Assembly (NCBI GenBank): GCA_934668295.1
Contig: CAKUND010000042.1
Coordinates: 1-13,634 of the forward strand
Origin: an uncultured Oscillospiraceae bacterium
GTDB taxonomy: Bacteria; Bacillota; Clostridia; Oscillospirales; Oscillospiraceae
Direction: 5' to 3'
Length of the DNA stretch: 13,634 nucleotides
The translations under genes and the position numbers were made by a program. The notes below the pieces were generated by a model, which did no database searches, was not told where the DNA came from, and saw only the letters and a program-made list of their open reading frames with translations. Positions 1 to 6,443 of the stretch are shown piece by piece. How positions within the stretch are numbered: position 1 is the stretch's first letter; each line of letters starts with the position of its first letter.

Positions 1-12
1 CGGTAAGATCAT

Positions 13-54
13 ACACGGATTTCCCCGGCGCGGGCGCCGGGGAAATCGCCGTGT
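13..54 (+). other. large intergenic hairpin upstream of the permease gene
   Basis: ATTTCCCCGGCG (19-30) pairs perfectly with CGCCGGGGAAAT (35-46) around a CGGG loop. The stem continues as ACACGG (13-18) with CCGTGT (49-54) across a 2-base bulge, giving 18 base pairs. No T-run follows, so it is a poor terminator. In importer operons such hairpins often lie between the binding-protein gene and the permease gene, where they protect the upstream mRNA and lower downstream expression. That role is inferred here. The upstream gene is not visible: a stop codon lies at 4-6 in one frame, while another frame stays open to 86, so its end cannot be fixed. Confidence 0.6.
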
Positions 55-82
55 CCAGACTAAAGACAGGCGGTAGCAAACC

Positions 83-871
83 ATGACGACATTTTCTGAG
101 CAGTTCCCCATTGTATTTCAGGCGCTGAATATTGGCTTTTTGCAGACGCTGAAGCTGTTTTTTGTGACGCTGATCGGCGCGATCCCGCTGGGACTCATCA
201 TTTCCTTTGGCTCCATGAGCAATTGGGCGCCGCTCGGCTTTCTGCGCCCGCTTCTCAAAAATCTGCCGAAGAACGCAAAGCTCACGTGGTGGCAGCGGTT
301 CCAGATCTGGAGCTATGTCGACTTCAAGCCCATCCGGATCATCGTGCGCTTCATCATCTGGGTCGTGCGCGGCACGCCGCTGATGCTGCAGCTGCTGGTG
401 TTTTACTACTTCCCCGGTCTTGTGCTGGGCAGAAACATCTGGGGCAGCGGCGAGGCCGGGCGCTTCCTCGCGTCCTCCATCGCGTTTATTTTCAATTACG
501 CATGCTATTTCTCCGAGATCTTCCGCGGCGGCATCCAGGGCGTGCCCAAGGGCCAGCAGGAGGCCGGGCAGGTGCTCGGCATGACAAGCACGCAGATCTT
601 CTTCAAGGTCACGCTTCTGCAGATGGTCAAGCGCATCGTGCCTCCCATGTCCAACGAGATCATCACACTGGTCAAGGACACATCCCTGTCGCGCATCATT
701 GCCCTGCAGGAGATCATCTGGGCCGGTCAGGCGTTCTTAAAGGGCTCGCAGGGCATTTCCGGCGCGATCTGGCCGCTGTTTTTCACGGGTCTGTATTATC
801 TGCTGTTCTCCGGCATTTTGCAGCTGCTGCTTGACAAGCTGGAGAAGAAGCTCGACTATTTCAAAGCGTAA
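83..871 (+). CDS. amino acid ABC transporter permease (HisM/GlnP type)
   Basis: Inner-membrane permease of a polar amino-acid ABC importer, 262 residues. The N-terminus has a hydrophobic segment at about residues 13-45. The stretch around VVRGTPLMLQLLVFYY (about 94-110) is a hallmark of the His/Glu/Gln/Arg permease family. The cytoplasmic EAA loop that docks on the ATPase is visible as EIFRGGIQGVPKGQQEAGQVLGM (about 145-167), followed by KDTSLSRIIALQEI. Residues about 55-80 form a polar, Trp-rich insertion (LTWWQRFQIWSYVDF) that makes the protein longer than the usual 215-230 residues. The ATPase gene follows after 12 bases, so the two form one operon; the binding-protein gene is presumably upstream of the window. 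The Shine-Dalgarno sequence is weak (AGGCGG). The substrate cannot be read from the sequence. Confidence 0.93.
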   Translation: MTTFSEQFPIVFQALNIGFLQTLKLFFVTLIGAIPLGLIISFGSMSNWAPLGFLRPLLKNLPKNAKLTWWQRFQIWSYVDFKPIRIIVRFIIWVVRGTPLMLQLLVFYYFPGLVLGRNIWGSGEAGRFLASSIAFIFNYACYFSEIFRGGIQGVPKGQQEAGQVLGMTSTQIFFKVTLLQMVKRIVPPMSNEIITLVKDTSLSRIIALQEIIWAGQAFLKGSQGISGAIWPLFFTGLYYLLFSGILQLLLDKLEKKLDYFKA

Positions 872-883
872 GGAGGCGGCCCC

Positions 884-1675
884 ATGTCTGTTCTGGAAGT
901 CAGAAATCTGAAAAAAAGCTTCGACAAGGACACCGTCGTCCTGAAGGGCGTCGATTTTTCTCTGGAAAAGGGCGAGACAGTCGCCATCATCGGCTCGTCC
1001 GGCAGCGGCAAGACGACGCTGCTGCGCTGCCTCAATTTCCTGACCGTCCCCGACGAGGGACAGATCGCGGTGAACGGCGAAACGCTCTTTGACGACGCCG
1101 ATCCCAATACGCAAAAAGAGAGCGAGATCCGCCGCAAGCGGCTGCATTTTGGCCTCGTGTTCCAGAATTTCAATCTGTTCCCGCAGTATACGGCCCGGCA
1201 GAACGTCATGCTGGCAAGTGAGCTTCTGGCAAAGGAGCAGCCGGATTACAAGCCCCATAAAAAGCAGATCCACGCGCAGATCGCTGCCCGTGCGGAGGAG
1301 CTTCTGACGCAGGTGGGGCTGAAGGAAAAGATGGATCTGTACCCGCACCAGCTCTCCGGCGGCCAGCAGCAGCGCGTCGCCATCGCCCGGGCGCTGGCCT
1401 TGCAGCCGGATATCCTCTGCTTTGACGAGCCGACCTCAGCGCTCGACCCCGAGCTGACCGGCGAGGTCCTGAAGGTCATCCGGTCGCTTTCCGAGCAGCA
1501 TATGACGATGATCATCGTCACGCACGAAATGGCCTTTGCCCGGGACGTCGCAAACCGCGTGATCTTCATGGACGGCGGCGTGATCGTCGAACAGGGCCCG
1601 GCACATGACGTGATCGAAAACCCGCAGGCCGAACGCACAAAGCAGTTCCTCGCCCGCTACCGGGAGAACCAATAA
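884..1675 (+). CDS. amino acid ABC transporter ATP-binding protein (GlnQ/HisP type)
   Basis: Cytoplasmic ATPase that powers uptake with the permease just upstream, 263 residues. Walker A is GSSGSGKTT (37-45), the Q-loop glutamine is in FQNFNLFPQ (about 94), the ABC signature is LSGGQQQRVAIARA (157-170), Walker B is ILCFDEPTSALDP (177-189, with catalytic Glu182), and the switch histidine is in IVTHEMAFARD (His214). The set matches the polar amino-acid subfamily. The protein is about 20 residues longer than classic GlnQ, with extra charged residues near 72-88 and 117-133. A strong AGGAGG site lies 7 bases before the ATG. It is the last gene of its operon, followed by a terminator at 1708-1750. 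Confidence 0.95.
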   Translation: MSVLEVRNLKKSFDKDTVVLKGVDFSLEKGETVAIIGSSGSGKTTLLRCLNFLTVPDEGQIAVNGETLFDDADPNTQKESEIRRKRLHFGLVFQNFNLFPQYTARQNVMLASELLAKEQPDYKPHKKQIHAQIAARAEELLTQVGLKEKMDLYPHQLSGGQQQRVAIARALALQPDILCFDEPTSALDPELTGEVLKVIRSLSEQHMTMIIVTHEMAFARDVANRVIFMDGGVIVEQGPAHDVIENPQAERTKQFLARYRENQ

Positions 1676-1707
1676 TCCCTGCAATATCAGGGAATTTATA
1701 TGTGCAG

Positions 1708-1750
1708 ATATCGTGAAACACAAGATATTGTGTTTCACGATATTTTTTGT
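1708..1750 (+). terminator. Rho-independent terminator of the ABC importer operon
   Basis: A perfect 16-bp stem, ATATCGTGAAACACAA (1708-1723) with TTGTGTTTCACGATAT (1728-1743), a GATA loop, and then TTTTTGTTTG. It lies 33 bases after the ATPase stop codon and before the nrdD promoter, so it insulates the two transcription units. The stem is AT-rich compared with other terminators in the window. Confidence 0.9.
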
Positions 1751-1759
1751 TTGCGATAT

Positions 1760-1808
1760 CCACAAAATATAGAGGCAAGCTCTTGACATCGGGCACAATA
1801 TCCGGTAT
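1760..1808 (+). promoter_or_regulatory. pair of NrdR-box-like sites at the nrdD promoter
   Basis: I compared this region by eye with the NrdR box as I remember it (acaCwAtATaTwGtgt). Site 1, CCACAAAATATAGAGG (1760-1775), agrees at about 13 of 16 positions and lies just upstream of the -35 box. Site 2, GGCACAATATCCGGTAT read from 1793 (GCACAATATCCGGTAT), agrees at about 11 of 16 and covers the spacer and start of the -10 box. The two starts are 33 bases apart, about three helical turns, which is the known arrangement of NrdR box pairs. NrdR is the ATP-cone repressor of ribonucleotide reductase genes in many bacteria. A further GCACAATATAG lies at 1875-1885 in the leader. Confidence 0.55.
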
Positions 1809-1811
1809 AGT
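1783..1811 (+). promoter_or_regulatory. sigma-A-type promoter of nrdD
   Basis: TTGACA (1783-1788), a 17-base spacer and TATAGT (1806-1811): a consensus -35 and a five-of-six -10 at ideal spacing. Transcription would start near 1818, leaving a leader of about 85 bases. That leader includes a small GC hairpin whose arms, CGCGCG and CGCGCG, flank a T-run at about 1857-1876. Confidence 0.85.
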
Positions 1812-1903
1812 TATGACTGCACCGCACCGGGAAGCGGTCACAACAGACCTGTCCCCGCGCGTTTTTTTGCGCGCGCACAATATAGAAAAAGCGAGGAACC
1901 GCC

Positions 1904-4129
1904 ATGAAGATCATCAAACGAAACGGCTCGGAGGCAACGTTCGATATCGTCAAGATCATCGCTGCCGTGACCAAGGCCAATAATGTCGTCTCGGAGGACG
2001 AGCGGCTGACGCCGATGCAGATCCGCCGCATCGCCGAAAGCGTGGAAAACAGCTGTCTGTCCATGAACCGCGCGCTGTCCGTGGAGGAAATTCAGGATCT
2101 GGTCGAAAACCGGATCATGGCCCACGGCGCGTTCGAGGTCGCCAAGAATTATATTACATACCGCTATACCCGCACGCTCGTGCGCAAATCCAACACGACG
2201 GACGAGAAGATCCTGTCCCTGATCGAGTCGAACAACGAGGAGGTCAAGCAGGAAAACTCCAACAAGAACCCCACCGTCAACGCCGTCCAGCGTGACTATA
2301 TGGCCGGCGAGGTGTCGAAGGACCTGACGGCCCGCGTGCTGCTGCCGCAGGATATCGTCGACGCGCACAACGAGGGCATCATCCACTTCCACGACGCGGA
2401 TTACTTCGCCCAGCACATGCACAACTGCGATCTGGTCAATCTGGAGGATATGCTGCAGAACGGCACGGTCATTTCCGGCACGCTCATCGAAAAGCCGCAC
2501 AGCTTCTCGACAGCCTGCAACATCGCGACGCAGATCATCGCGCAGATCGCCTCGAACCAGTATGGCGGCCAGTCCATTTCTCTGACGCATCTGGCCCCGT
2601 TCGTTGATATTTCCCGGCAGAAGATCCGCCGCTCTGTCCTCGAGGAGATCAAGTCCTTCGGTGTACAGCCCTCGGAGGAAGCCATCACCAACGTCGTCGA
2701 GACGCGCCTGCGCGACGAAATTCGCCGCGGCGTGCAGACCATCCAGTATCAGGTCGTCACGCTCATGACCACCAACGGACAGGCCCCTTTCATCACCGTC
2801 TTCATGTATCTCGGCGAAGCCCGGAACGAGCAGGAGCGGAAAGACCTTGCCATCATCATCGAAGAAACGCTCCGCCAGCGCATCGAGGGCGTCAAAAATG
2901 AAAAGGGCGTGTGGATCACCCCGGCCTTCCCGAAGCTCATCTATGTGCTCGAGGAGGACAATATCACAGAGGACAGCCCCTATTGGGAGCTGACAAAGCT
3001 GGCCGCCCGCTGCACGGCCAAGCGGATGGTCCCGGATTATATCTCGGAGAAGAAAATGCGCGAGCTGAAGCTCTCCAAGGGCGAAACGCCGGGCCACGGC
3101 GATGTGTACACCTGCATGGGCTGCCGCAGCTTCCTGACGCCCGACCGCTCCGGCAACGGCTGGAACAACATCGCAAACGCGGGCAACTATGAGCCGGGCA
3201 AGCCGAAGTATTACGGCCGGTTCAATCAGGGCGTCGTGACGATCAATCTGGTCGATATCGCACTGTCGTCCGGCGGCGGGCTGGACAAGTTCTGGAAGAT
3301 CTTCGACGATCGGCTGGAGCTGTGCTACCGCGCGCTCATGTGCCGCCACAACCGGCTGAAGGGCACGCTGTCTGACGCCGCGCCCATCCTCTGGCAGTAC
3401 GGCGCGCTGGCCAGACTCAAAAAGGGCGAGCCCATCGATAAACTGCTCTACGGCGGGTATTCGACGATCTCGCTCGGCTACGCGGGACTTTATGAGTGCG
3501 TCAAGTACATGACCGGCAAGTCCCACACCGATCCGGCCGCCACGCCGTTTGCGCTCGACATCATGCACCATCTGAACGACGCCTGCGCCAAGTGGAAGTC
3601 CGAAACGGACATCGATTTCTCGCTCTACGGCACGCCGCTGGAGTCCACGACGTATAAATTCGCCAAGTGCCTGCAGAAGCGCTTCGGCATTGTCCCCGGC
3701 ATCACGGATAAGAACTATATCACAAATTCCTATCACATCCACGTGACCGAGCACATCAACGCCTTTGACAAGCTGGCCTTCGAGTCGCAGTTCCAGGCGC
3801 TCTCCCCCGGCGGCGCGATCAGCTATGTCGAGGTCCCGAATATGCAGCAGAATCTCGACGCCGTGCTGGAGGTCATGAAGTTCATCTATGACCACATCAT
3901 GTACGCCGAGCTCAACACGAAGTCCGATTACTGTCAGGTCTGCGGCTACGACGGCGAGATCGAGATCAAGGAGGACGAAGACGGCAAGCTCATCTGGGTC
4001 TGCCCGCAGTGCGGCAACACCGATCAGTCCAAGATGAACGTCGCCCGCCGCACCTGCGGCTACATCGGCACCCAGTATTGGAACCAGGGCCGCACCCAGG
4101 AGATCCGCGACCGCGTGCTGCATCTGTAA
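1904..4129 (+). CDS. nrdD: anaerobic ribonucleoside-triphosphate reductase (class III)
   Basis: Glycyl-radical enzyme that reduces ribonucleoside triphosphates to deoxyribonucleotides for DNA synthesis without oxygen, 741 residues. An N-terminal ATP-cone (about 1-92, starting MKIIKRNGSEATFDIVKII) is the allosteric activity site. The catalytic barrel follows, with the active-site cysteine region TCMGCRSFLTPDRSG (Cys404, Cys407) and the NIANAGNYEPGKPKYYGRFNQG stretch. The C-terminus has a zinc site made of CQVC (677-680) and CPQC (700-703), then RRTCGYIGT, where Gly719 should carry the glycyl radical. All key residues are present. The gene has its own promoter and terminator. The radical-SAM activase gene nrdG, often adjacent, is not in this window. 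The start codon is preceded by a modest GAGGA site. Confidence 0.97.
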   Translation: MKIIKRNGSEATFDIVKIIAAVTKANNVVSEDERLTPMQIRRIAESVENSCLSMNRALSVEEIQDLVENRIMAHGAFEVAKNYITYRYTRTLVRKSNTTDEKILSLIESNNEEVKQENSNKNPTVNAVQRDYMAGEVSKDLTARVLLPQDIVDAHNEGIIHFHDADYFAQHMHNCDLVNLEDMLQNGTVISGTLIEKPHSFSTACNIATQIIAQIASNQYGGQSISLTHLAPFVDISRQKIRRSVLEEIKSFGVQPSEEAITNVVETRLRDEIRRGVQTIQYQVVTLMTTNGQAPFITVFMYLGEARNEQERKDLAIIIEETLRQRIEGVKNEKGVWITPAFPKLIYVLEEDNITEDSPYWELTKLAARCTAKRMVPDYISEKKMRELKLSKGETPGHGDVYTCMGCRSFLTPDRSGNGWNNIANAGNYEPGKPKYYGRFNQGVVTINLVDIALSSGGGLDKFWKIFDDRLELCYRALMCRHNRLKGTLSDAAPILWQYGALARLKKGEPIDKLLYGGYSTISLGYAGLYECVKYMTGKSHTDPAATPFALDIMHHLNDACAKWKSETDIDFSLYGTPLESTTYKFAKCLQKRFGIVPGITDKNYITNSYHIHVTEHINAFDKLAFESQFQALSPGGAISYVEVPNMQQNLDAVLEVMKFIYDHIMYAELNTKSDYCQVCGYDGEIEIKEDEDGKLIWVCPQCGNTDQSKMNVARRTCGYIGTQYWNQGRTQEIRDRVLHL

Positions 4130-4136
4130 GAGACAG

Positions 4137-4169
4137 CGAAGCCCCCGCCGCATGGCGGGGGCTTCGTTT
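4137..4169 (+). terminator. Rho-independent terminator after nrdD
   Basis: CGAAGCCCCCGCC (4137-4149) pairs with GGCGGGGGCTTCG (4154-4166) around a GCAT loop, followed by a short TTTGT. It begins 7 bases after the nrdD stop. The T-tract is weak but the stem is 13 bp and very GC-rich. It lies between two convergent genes and may also slow transcription arriving from queT, although no T-run exists on that strand. Confidence 0.8.
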
Positions 4170-4187
4170 GTCAAGAGAGTCCGGCCG

Positions 4188-4691
4188 TCAGCGGGACGGG
4201 CTTCGCAGGAGCTTTTCCATCAGACCCGAGCGGCGGAAGAACAGCAGCAGCGGCACGCCGAGCAGATACAAAACGACCATCTCGCCGAGCAGCACTTCGC
4301 CGCCGTTGATGAAAAATCCCTGCACAAGCGCGTCCGGCGTCAGCACGTAGGCCAGCATCGCGCCGACCAGCACGGCATTTGCAAGGATCACGGGCACCGG
4401 CACGAGCCAGTCCTTTTTCACTCTCGCCGCCAGCAGGCAGCCGAGCAGCGTCCCAGCCGTGCCGATAACGATATCGAGCGCGGAGACGGTCGAAAAAATG
4501 TTGGAGATCAGGCAGCCGAGCGTCAGTCCGACGGTCAGACTCGGCTCCAGCACGACGAGCACGCACAGGCTATCCGCAATACGGAACTGGATATTCCCGT
4601 AGGCAAACGAGGCGGTCAGGATCGTGATGGCCGCGTAGAGTCCGGCGACGACGCCGTTCAACGCGATCTGGCGGGTGGTGAGTTTTTTCAT
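4188..4691 (-). CDS. queT: QueT-family ECF transporter S component (queuosine precursor uptake)
   Basis: Small membrane protein of 167 residues, the substrate-specific subunit of an energy-coupling-factor importer. The family (QueT) is thought to bring in a queuosine precursor such as preQ1 or queuine for tRNA modification. The start MKKLTTRQIALNGVVAGLYAA, the conserved GNIQFRIADSL (32-42), GCLISNIFS (59-67), LDIVIGTAGTL and the C-terminal GGEVLLGEMVVLYLLGVPLLL are family features. About five or six hydrophobic segments are visible. The ATG at 4691 was chosen because AGAAGGAGG lies 7 bases upstream; a longer in-frame start at 4766 falls inside the leader terminator. The energizing subunits EcfA, EcfA' and EcfT are not nearby, as is usual for S components that share one energizing module. 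Its own promoter and a riboswitch-like leader precede it. Confidence 0.88.
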   Translation of the reverse strand: MKKLTTRQIALNGVVAGLYAAITILTASFAYGNIQFRIADSLCVLVVLEPSLTVGLTLGCLISNIFSTVSALDIVIGTAGTLLGCLLAARVKKDWLVPVPVILANAVLVGAMLAYVLTPDALVQGFFINGGEVLLGEMVVLYLLGVPLLLFFRRSGLMEKLLRSPSR

Positions 4692-4740
4692 GGGTTGTCC
4701 TCCTTCTGCAAGCCGCGCGATTTGGGTTACTTGGAGGGAT

Positions 4741-4767
4741 AAAAAAGATGGGCGCACTGCGCCCATC
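4741..4767 (-). terminator. leader terminator (attenuator) upstream of queT
   Basis: On the minus strand GATGGGCGC pairs with GCGCCCATC around an AGT loop, followed directly by TTTTTT. It ends about 50 bases before the queT start codon, so it would stop transcription before the gene. The minus-strand octamer CAGGATGG (4770-4763), which includes the first bases of the stem, is exactly complementary to CCATCCTG inside the upstream aptamer-like element (4801-4794). This gives a mutually exclusive antiterminator. Confidence 0.88.
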
Positions 4768-4774
4768 CTGCTTT

Positions 4775-4814
4775 CCCTAGTTTTATTTAAAGACAGGATG
4801 GTTCCGAACTGTCT
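4775..4814 (-). promoter_or_regulatory. candidate preQ1-I-like riboswitch aptamer in the queT leader
   Basis: Read on the minus strand, AGACAG (4814-4809) pairs with CTGTCT (4796-4791) around the 12-base loop TTCGGAACCATC, followed by the A-rich tail TTAAATAAAACTAGGG. The class I preQ1 aptamer of Bacillus subtilis has the same plan: a short stem, a 12-base loop starting UUC and ending in C, then an A-rich tail ending ACUAAGG. The tail is the most similar part. The usual pseudoknot pairing between loop and tail is not obvious here, so this could be a variant or another preQ1 class. A second hairpin, GCGCCCGG/CCGGGCGC (4845-4838 with 4822-4815), abuts it on the 5' side. The gene it precedes (queT) and the downstream terminator support a preQ1-sensing off-switch. 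Confidence 0.6.
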
Positions 4815-4863
4815 GCGCCCGGATGGGTTATCCAGGACCGGGCGCTATGCGGTTTGCTGCTGT

Positions 4864-4892
4864 ATTGTATCGGATCCCCGCCTGTTTGTCAA
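4864..4892 (-). promoter_or_regulatory. promoter of queT, -35 box overlapping the guaD stop codon
   Basis: On the minus strand TTGACA (4892-4887), a 17-base spacer and TACAAT (4869-4864). The TGA stop codon of guaD (4891-4889) lies within the -35 hexamer. The start of transcription would be near 4857, giving a leader of about 165 bases that contains the riboswitch-like element and terminator. Because no terminator separates guaD from this promoter, guaD read-through would also pass the leader switch. Confidence 0.82.
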
Positions 4893-6163
4893 CCGAGAAT
4901 TTTTTGCCCGGCGACAAATTTCGCCGTCAGATTCCGGTCGTCAGCCAGATAGGCCGCGCGCTCGAGCCGGGCGCGGACGGAAAGCTCCTGCGGATGGTCG
5001 AGCGACGCGTCGTCGAGCACGACGGCGTCAAATTCATACCCATCCAGGAAGCTTCCGACGTTTCCGAAGAACGCGCCGCCGCCCATGGTGGCAAGATAAA
5101 ACGCCCGCTCGAAGGGCAGCGGCTTTACCGCCTGATCGTACAGCCGCCAGCGGAGCTTGGAGGCCTGAATGGCATGGGTCATGGCGCGCAGCATGCTCTC
5201 GTGGCTGCCGCCGGCGACATCGGTCGCGAGGCCGACGCGCAGGCCGTTATCGAGGAATTTGTTGATCGGCGCGACGCCGGAGGCCAGATTCATATTCGAT
5301 TCCGGCGAGTGCGCAATAAACACACCGTTTTTCTTCATCAGCGCCTGCTCATCCTCATTCGAGTGGACGCAGTGCGCCATGATACACGGGTATTCGCCGC
5401 CGAACAGCCCGAACTGCTCATACGCGTCGCCGTAGTGCTTCGAGCGCGGACACAGCTCCCGGATCCATGCGATCTCGGAATAGTTTTCCGACAGATGGCT
5501 CTGCACGGGCACGCCGTATTTCGCCTGCAGGCGCGCAAGCCCGTACATCAGATCGTCCGTGCAGGACGGGATGAAGCGCGGCGTCAGGATGGGCTTTACG
5601 TGCGCATAGCGCTCCTTCGTCTCGCAGAGCCAGCGCTCGGTATCCCGCAGGGCCTGATTGGTCGAGATCTCGCGCAGATAGACCGGCGAGTTGCGGTTCA
5701 TGTTGACCTTGCCGACATAGCAGAAAAGCCCGGCGTCCTCCAGCTTCTGCATAAGAAGCTCCGTAGCAGGCACGTGGATGGTGGCGAAAACGGCCGCGCG
5801 CGTGGTCGTGCTGTGCAGCAGATGGTCCACAAAGCTGCCGTAGGCCCTGTCCGCGTAGTCCAGCTCCTTGTATTTCGACTCCTCCGGGAAGGTATAGGTA
5901 TTCAGCCATTCCAGCAGCTCCATATCCATACCGAGCCCGCGGAAGGCAAACTGTGGCGCGTGGACATGCAGGTCGGTCATGCCCGGCAGGATCAGCCGGT
6001 CGCCGTAGTCCAGAACCGGCAGCTGCGCCCAGCGCTCCGGAAGCGTCCGGAAGACGCCCGCAACGTGGCCGTCCTCAACGACAATATAACTGTGCTCCAT
6101 GCAAATCAGCTCGTCCATGCTGCGGCTGAAGCAGAGATTTCCCTTTACAACAAATGTCCTCAC
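4889..6163 (-). CDS. guaD: guanine deaminase
   Basis: Zinc amidohydrolase of 424 residues that converts guanine to xanthine in purine salvage and degradation. Metal and catalytic residues are all present: DLHVH (His66, His68) after LILPGMT, SHLSEN (His223, Glu226), MAHCVHS (His264) and ATDVAGG (Asp315). HAPQFAFRGLGMDMELLEWLNTYTFPEE (about 68-95) and TPRFIPSCTD (194-203) are specific to guanine deaminases rather than to general cytosine or atrazine-type deaminases. The start is GTG at 6163, with AAAGGAG 9 bases upstream; the next in-frame ATG would cut off the first beta strand. It is divergent from a BMP-family lipoprotein gene, which suits joint work on external purines, and is followed by queT on the same strand. 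Confidence 0.94.
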   Translation of the reverse strand: MRTFVVKGNLCFSRSMDELICMEHSYIVVEDGHVAGVFRTLPERWAQLPVLDYGDRLILPGMTDLHVHAPQFAFRGLGMDMELLEWLNTYTFPEESKYKELDYADRAYGSFVDHLLHSTTTRAAVFATIHVPATELLMQKLEDAGLFCYVGKVNMNRNSPVYLREISTNQALRDTERWLCETKERYAHVKPILTPRFIPSCTDDLMYGLARLQAKYGVPVQSHLSENYSEIAWIRELCPRSKHYGDAYEQFGLFGGEYPCIMAHCVHSNEDEQALMKKNGVFIAHSPESNMNLASGVAPINKFLDNGLRVGLATDVAGGSHESMLRAMTHAIQASKLRWRLYDQAVKPLPFERAFYLATMGGGAFFGNVGSFLDGYEFDAVVLDDASLDHPQELSVRARLERAAYLADDRNLTAKFVAGQKILG

Positions 6164-6314
6164 GATTTTGTGCTCCTTTGCGAAAAGCGCCTTCTATGCG
6201 GCAGATCAGGCGCGGGCCCACGGCCCTACTGAAATATCATATCATAATAGCCCGCAGAATTTCCACTTATGTTCTTGGGCGTTCTTCACGAAATCAGACT
6301 GCTCGAATCAGGCA
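6164..6314 (-). other. guaD leader, nothing recognised
   Basis: About 145 bases between the guaD promoter and its GTG start. It contains a short hairpin with arms GGGCC and GGCCC (near 6213-6226) and a GCGCC/GGCGC pair (near 6187-6213) followed by TTTTCG, just before the ribosome binding site. I looked for the purine riboswitch core (the TATA-box-like P1, the ATNATATGG and TCTACC segments) and did not find it. A transcript this long could carry regulation, but none is identified. A near-repeat TGATTCG / TGATTTCG lies just after the -10 box. Confidence 0.4.
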
Positions 6315-6343
6315 ATTATAACAAAGCGCCGAAAAACCTAAAA
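6315..6343 (-). promoter_or_regulatory. probable guaD promoter with overlapping palindrome
   Basis: A perfect -10 box TATAAT on the minus strand (6320-6315), with a weak -35 TTTTAG (6343-6338) at 17 bases. The -35 is one arm of the palindrome CTAAAA-GTT-TTTTAG (6338-6352). A poor -35 lying within a palindrome is typical of a regulated promoter, but the regulator is unknown. Confidence 0.6.
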
Positions 6344-6403
6344 GTTTTTTAGCTTCTCCTGAAACTTTTTGTGTATTTATGCCCATAAACCCGAAAAAAC
6401 AGA

Positions 6404-6432
6404 TTGCTTTTTTGCATAGAATCAATTAAAAT
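6404..6432 (+). promoter_or_regulatory. promoter of the BMP lipoprotein gene
   Basis: TTGCTT (6404-6409), a 17-base spacer and TAAAAT (6427-6432). The start would be near 6439, so the transcript has a leader of about 75 bases that folds as described in the next entry. It diverges from the guaD promoter about 60 bases away. Confidence 0.75.
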
Positions 6433-6443
6433 ACAGATATCCG

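Noticed and set aside
1838..4174. 778-codon open frame on the minus strand, antisense to nrdD
   Set aside because: A mirror of GC-rich codon use in nrdD; the encoded protein has no recognisable domains, and the plus strand carries a complete enzyme with all motifs.
4692..4766. Longer queT reading from an ATG at 4766
   Set aside because: That ATG lies within the leader terminator and has no ribosome binding site; 4691 has an ideal one.
4823..6232. 469-codon open frame on the plus strand, antisense to guaD
   Set aside because: Shadow of guaD, which has every catalytic residue; the antisense product is a low-complexity Arg/Ala/Val-rich sequence with no ribosome binding site.
6164..6314. Purine riboswitch in the guaD leader
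   Set aside because: The conserved core segments of the purine aptamer are absent on this strand.
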